64,000 nt of DNA, from contig PQWQ01000017.1 of the NCBI GenBank assembly GCA_002943765.1, positions 310,001-374,000 of the forward strand, written 5' to 3'. The position numbers and the translations under genes are program-made. The notes beneath the pieces were generated by a model. It was not told the DNA's origin and made no database searches. It worked only from the letters and a program-made list of their open reading frames with translations. This document shows positions 59,219 through 64,000 of this stretch, one piece after another. This DNA comes from Psoroptes ovis (lineage: Eukaryota; Arthropoda; Arachnida; Sarcoptiformes; Psoroptidae). Within the stretch, counting starts at the first letter, position 1. The number at the start of each line of letters is the position of its first letter.

Positions 59219-61882
59219 TTTGATTTATTAATTATCTCACTGATTAATTCGATTAATCAATTAAATCTTTGAAATTTTTAATTACAAAAATTTTCAATTA
59301 ATTCGAACAAATAAAAAAAATACACCGAAACAATTCGTTGAAAAAACAGCAACAACGAATACTACTTACCACTAAATATGAATCGATGAATGAATGGATG
59401 TAAATATTAAACAAGAATAGATTCTTCTCTCGGGATGAAATCAAATCTGGAGCCAAAAAACAAGAAAATTAAACAAATAAATAAAAAGTAGAAGAAATAT
59501 TCTTCTTATTCAAAGCCTATTCAATATTTTTCAAATTAATTTCAATTAAAATTTTGAAAAAAAACAAAACATAAACATAAAATTTCTATTAAAAGAAATG
59601 GAAAATTTGTGTCTTGTATCTTCTCTCGTTTGGTTGTAGAAGCAATAAATCTTTAGATTTCGCTGTGAATTCTTCACTTATTCTTTGATTCTTCAATTCT
59701 TGAAGCCTAAGAATAATGTTCGTGTATTCTTTGTGTTTATTCTTCAACGAAAATCCTTGAATTCTCACTGAATTCTCGGTGATTATCGTTCGTTTTAAAA
59801 ATGGTGCAATTCTTCATTTCTTCAGATTCTTTAAATCTTCAGAAAATTCAAATAAAACACAGACAACAGCAGAATATTTTGATGAATATTCTTCAATTTT
59901 CTTCTTTTTAAAACCATTTTTGGCAAAGTTTTCAATCGTTTTGATTCTCTTTGATTCTTAATTCATTCATTCAATTCTCTTTGATTCTTGATTCATTCAA
60001 TCAATTGAAATTGCTGAATTCATAACAAACAAACAAACAGCAGAATTATTGAATTAAAGAATGAAATTATATTTTGCATGTATATCATATCATAAATATC
60101 ATTTCATGTTCATATTGATATTTGTAGTCTTAAAACAACCCAGAAATATTTGTATTATTATTATTAATATGATTGTTTACTTTTGAATTTATATGTGTTT
60201 TTCATATTTAATATTGGCAAAAGCAAACAAAAATTATCATCCATTCATTCATACATTCATTCAATTCTATTCTAAACCAAATACACCTTGGCAAATGAAT
60301 GATTTGAATGCAATGATATGAAATGAATGAATGGATGGAATGGAATGAAATAATGAATGGATGGCTGGAATTGTATGAATGGTGGATGTATAGACTGAAT
60401 GAAATGAAATGAAATGATATTTACTTCCATAGAATAAGCAACAAAAAAAAAAACAAACATTGATACAAGAATTCAATGATAAATTTAAGAATTAAATGCA
60501 AGAATAATCAAAAATAATGTGATGAAATTAATTGCATGCATTCACCAAACCATTCAGTATATTTGCGATTCATTCATGTGATGATATGTATTGAATACGC
60601 CCGATGAATTATATGATATTCTTGGTGTTGTTATTAGCATTATTCTTGGTGCATACATTCTTCGTAGGTGTGTTTGTATGCGTGTGTGTGTTCGTGTGCC
60701 TGTGTGTGTATGCTTTAGTTTATATTTGAATTTGTTTGGTTGTTTTGTTCGGTTGGCTGAAACACATCAATAATAATAATGGATGATGATGATGATGATC
60801 ATAATAATAATAATAATAATATAAAATATGAACATTGAACAACCAAACTATAGTTAATCAATGAAATATAAATAAATAAATAAACCTAGGGAAATAAATA
60901 TGCTAAAATTCCTTGTGTTTATTCGAAATTTATGTATTTGAATTTATTCAAATATCGCTGTTTGTGTGTGTCGATAATGGTATGCGAATCTCAAGAGACT
61001 ATACCACACAGTTAGTGTGGGGAAGACAAAGAGGCGGAAGACAGAGAGATAGGGGGCAGACGGGGAGAGATAGAGAGGGGAAAAAGAAGCGAATATCATT
61101 GTTTCAAACAGCGTATTCTTGATGCAAACTCTGAAGCTTGAATTTTAACTAATTTGAATTGAATTTGCAATTTGCATTCGATTCAATTCGATCGCATCGA
61201 TCAATCATCATCACAAGTCTTTATGCATTTTGCTGTTATTTGACTTGCAAATATCGCTTTCGAATGGCCTGATGATTGACGACCGAAATTCGACGATTTC
61301 GATAACGTCACCAATTTCACCAACTTTGGCCATCGATCACCAGTCAAACATCAGTACGAATAACATCGAATAATTCAAAGATTAAACTAATCAATTCTCA
61401 CAGAGATCCCAGAATATCCAATTAATTAATTGATTAATTAATTAGTTTAAACAAAGAATCTATAGGCTTACCACATTTGGTAGCCACTGATTCAAATAAT
61501 TTCAAATAATGCTAATTGGCTTATACCACATCAGCTCGATATTTTGCTCAAATATTTACATATAAACATGAACACTGTGATACATTTTGTTTATAACTAG
61601 CATCAATATGATCATTATTATTTCTTCCATCGAATATACTGCATTGTTGACCTAGAAATGTGAAAATAATTGTGTTCATTTGCCAAAAAAAAACAAAAAT
61701 ATAGCGGGGAAAATTCAATAAATACCATACATCTCATCCATAAATATTGCTATTATTATCATTATCATTATTTGGCCAAAGAAAATATGGTGAAAAATAG
61801 GAAAAATTGGCCAGAATTTCTCCGAACACTGAATGTGAAACTGAATTTAATAAAAAAGCAATGAAGAATATTCATTAAAATA
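59219..61882. other. 5' region of troponin C and upstream non-coding DNA
   Basis: A donor-like GGTAAGTAG on the minus strand at about 59363-59371 and an acceptor-like AATCAG at about 59239-59244 may bound an untranslated-exon intron. It contains AATGAATGG-type repeats (60300-60365), GT/TG runs (60665-60710), GAT and AAT tracts (60780-60815), an unusual purine-rich block (61019-61092) and AT-rich DNA. No exon is recognised. Confidence 0.45.
61019..61092. repeat. Purine-rich (GA/GGG) tract
   Basis: About 74 bases that are almost all A and G on the plus strand, with AGGGGGCAGACGGGGAGAGA and GAGAGGGG. Such tracts can form triplex or other non-B structures. It stands out from the AT-rich flanks. 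Confidence 0.8.
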
Positions 61883-61962
61883 TTAGCTTGTCCGAAAAGT
61901 TTTTGCCAATTTTCCAATGATTTTCTACGATATAATCGGAAAAAACTTTCCGGACAATCCAA
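61883..61962. mobile_element. Palindromic MITE, copy 6 (cluster)
   Basis: It begins TTAGCTTGTCCGAAAAGTTT and ends ACTTTCCGGACAATCCAA, TA-flanked, 80 bp. The core TTTTCTACGATATAATCGG is the reverse complement of the copy 1 core, so it is inserted in the opposite orientation. Confidence 0.85.
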
Positions 61963-62164
61963 TATATGCATTTTTATTCGAAATATTCACATATTGAAAT
62001 GTACACACTGTGTAACTGTCGTTGTTTTATGTGTCGTTTTTTTTCTTCATCCCTAAATAATGGCAACAACAATAACAACATGAGTGGTAACAAATATTAA
62101 TTCCATCAAATAACAACAAACAAATAACAGTAAATCAAAGTAAATATCAAATAATATTGAAACA

Positions 62165-62244
62165 TTAGGTTGTCCGAAAAGTTTTTGTCGATTTTCAAAT
62201 GTTTTTCAATTTGAAAATCGGCAAAAATTTTTCGGACAACCCAA
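62165..62244. mobile_element. Palindromic MITE, copy 7 (cluster), near-perfect hairpin
   Basis: It begins TTAGGTTGTCCGAAAAGTTT and ends AATTTTTCGGACAACCCAA. The inner arms GTCGATTTTCAAA / TTTGAAAATCGGC pair across a very small loop, so nearly the whole 80 bp is one stem. TA on both sides. Confidence 0.9.
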
Positions 62245-62454
62245 TATATGAATATTTTTGCACATATTCATGCATTTATTCAATTCTTGTCATTGTTTTT
62301 TGCTTTTATTCTTTTATATTTTGATTTAAATTGCATTATTTGTTTGTGTTTATTATGGATGATAATAATATTCTAATTAAACAATATTCTTGTATGGATG
62401 CTGCGATTATTATTGTTATCGTTATTGTTTTATTTTAATTAAATTTCTATTCTA

Positions 62455-62534
62455 ATAGGCTGTCCGAAAAGTTCATGCCGATTTTCCAATCATTTTCTAC
62501 GATATAACCGGCAAAAACTTTTCGGACAATCTAA
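62455..62534. mobile_element. Palindromic MITE, copy 8 (cluster)
   Basis: It begins ATAGGCTGTCCGAAAAGTTC and ends AACTTTTCGGACAATCTAA. The core CATTTTCTACGATATAACCG has the same orientation as copy 6. TA-flanked. Confidence 0.85.
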
Positions 62535-62714
62535 TATTTCTTTTATTGTTTTTCCATTGTTTTTCCGTCGTTTTTTTTCTTTGATATAATATCCAATATA
62601 TATTATGAAATAATTGAATGAATGAACAATAAAGTATAGAAAGTATATCTATAATCATTAAAGAACAAAAACAAAAAACAAAATATGAAAATATGAATTT
62701 AGGAAATGAATATT

Positions 62715-62798
62715 CTTAAACTTGTACGAAAAGTTTTGGCCAATTTTCAATTGAACAAAGCTATTAAATGCAGCGCAAAAACTTTTCGGACAGCCAAA
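62715..62798. mobile_element. Palindromic MITE, copy 9 (cluster), diverged
   Basis: The left end CTTAAACTTGTACGAAAAGT and right end ACTTTTCGGACAGCCAAAA are recognisable but both carry substitutions. The core (TTGAACAAAGCTATTAAATG) differs from the other subfamilies, so it is probably the oldest copy in the cluster. Confidence 0.65.
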
Positions 62799-63028
62799 AT
62801 ACAATTACCCTAGAAAAAAAAAACTATGTAAATGATAATTAAAATAGATAAACAATTGTGAATATTTGAATTTTAAATAATAATTAAAGGAAGAATATTT
62901 CCTGTAAGAAAAATGTAAAAATTATGGAAAAATAATAATGATAATTATTCAATTTTATTATTGGAATCATTAATTTGTGTATAATGTTATAACGATTATA
63001 AAAACATTATTTATTATCAGATTATTAG

Positions 63029-63106
63029 TAGGTTGTCCCATAAGTTCTTGACGTTTTTCGATTTTTTTTCCTTAGAAAAACGGCAAGAACTTATGGGACA
63101 ACCTAA
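63029..63106. mobile_element. Palindromic MITE, CCCATAAG subfamily, copy 10 (cluster)
   Basis: It begins TAGGTTGTCCCATAAGTTCT and ends AAGAACTTATGGGACAACCTAA. The arms continue TTGACGTTTTTC / GAAAAACGGCAA. It matches copy 4. Near-perfect stem. Confidence 0.87.
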
Positions 63107-63288
63107 TATTATTTTATTGATTATGAATTAATTCATTCATTTATCAAAAATGTGTGAATGTAATTGTTTGTTACGTAATTATTCGTAATTGGTTATTCGT
63201 AATTGGTTGGTTCGATTCGATTATTTGATCATCAATTTTTTGGATCGCCTTAAATTGTATACCATTCCTATGGTCGCATCCATTAATA

Positions 63289-63368
63289 TTAGGTTGTCCG
63301 CAAAGTTCTTGCCGATTTTCATGAGAAACTGCATTGATTAAGCGTAATGAACTTTTTGGACAACCTAA
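63289..63368. mobile_element. Palindromic MITE, copy 11 (cluster)
   Basis: It begins TTAGGTTGTCCGCAAAGTTC and ends GAACTTTTTGGACAACCTAA. The core ATGAGAAACTGCATTGATTA is shared with copy 3 at 23913. TA-flanked. The overlapping minus-strand frame 63171-63530 is therefore not a gene. Confidence 0.87.
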
Positions 63369-64000
63369 TATAATTGGAAAAAACTGTTGGTGTCCATAAA
63401 TTCCTTTCAAGGTTTCTTTCGTTAGGCGAAATTCATTCAAGAATTCTAGATTAATATCGATGGTTTGAAATAAAGGTACAAAGAAATGAATGGTTTGATT
63501 CTCTTTTATAATCATCATTATGATCATCAAAGATCAATTATATGATCAAAGATTATTACTTTGAATTTAAAACTTTTCAGGGATTATTTTTCGATTCTTA
63601 TCGGGTAGAAACAGTTAGGATTTCATTTAGGATTTTAATTGAATTTCGATTCAATTTCATTCGTTTGTTTGTCTGTTTGTTTGTATCTTTGATGGATTTT
63701 GTTTGAAAAACAAAACAATCCAACAACAAATGAACGAAATGAAACCAATGAATTATGAGGAATTATGATGAGTTATTTCAATTTATCTGCGATTTACTCA
63801 CGATTCATATTACGGTTCAATTCGTTTGATATGAATTTGATTCGAAATTTGATTCGAAATGAATTAATTTTAATTAAATTTTGAGGGAGAAATCATTTGG
63901 TTGTCCCATAAGTTCTTTCTTGAAAAGAATATATTCTTGAAAACTGAATCAACAAACGATATACACGAGAATTTCTCCAAACACACACACACACAGGAAT
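63369..64000. other. Non-coding right edge of the window with a MITE end fragment
   Basis: AT-rich, no exon recognised. At about 63897-63922 a single CCCATAAG-type MITE end (TTGGTTGTCCCATAAGTTCT) occurs without a matching second end before the window stops. It may be a solo or truncated copy. A CA run lies at 63982-63996. Confidence 0.5.

Noticed and set aside
63171..63530. Minus-strand 119-codon ORF
   Set aside because: It runs through the palindromic MITE at 63289-63368; its residues there are MITE translation.

Overview
The window is eukaryotic, visibly AT-rich nuclear DNA with multi-exon genes, GT-AG introns (many 60-100 bp, a few kilobase-sized), AATAAA poly(A) signals and abundant ATC/AAT microsatellites. 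The gene set is arthropod-like: a tyrosine decarboxylase, a troponin C with only EF-hands II and IV intact, and a trol/HSPG2-type perlecan. Compactness and base composition suggest a mite, possibly an astigmatid (house-dust or scab mite group). The species call is inference only.

Layout. (1) 1-2541: upstream non-coding DNA with a possible TATA box. (2) 2542-10142, + strand: a 12-exon neprilysin-like M13 zinc endopeptidase, 788 aa as modelled. (3) 10143-13497: non-coding, with one 80-bp palindromic MITE and a long A run. (4) 13498-16700, +: tyrosine decarboxylase, 6 exons, 913 aa. (5) 16958-19037, +: a TruA-type tRNA pseudouridine synthase (PUSL1-like), 5 exons, 389 aa, starting only 126 bp after the decarboxylase poly(A) signal. 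(6) 19038-26117: non-coding, repeat-bearing. (7) 26118-57726, +: perlecan, modelled here with 25 coding exons that join in frame to 4,784 aa. Its first intron (9.4 kb) carries a 1.27-kb TIR transposon relic, a hAT-like MITE, palindromic MITEs and long T/A runs. (8) 58371-59218, - strand: troponin C, 5 coding exons, 153 aa, convergent with perlecan. (9) 59219-64000: non-coding, with seven palindromic MITEs or fragments packed into about 2 kb.

The genes are ordinary and functionally independent: neuropeptide turnover, tyramine/octopamine synthesis, tRNA modification, basement membrane, muscle calcium switch. I modelled each by joining exons so that reading phase is preserved. All five joined lengths are multiples of three and end in a stop codon. 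No CRISPR, rRNA, tRNA or viral gene was recognised.

The least expected content is the mobile DNA: a family of about 80-bp near-perfect hairpins with TA duplications and mariner-like ends, present in at least three sequence subfamilies and clustered at the right end; an older 1.27-kb element with a partly similar end; a TTAA-flanked (piggyBac-like) MITE; and a hAT-like MITE. In perlecan the notable points are LDLa modules scattered among the Ig and laminin blocks, and acidic, tyrosine-containing linkers.
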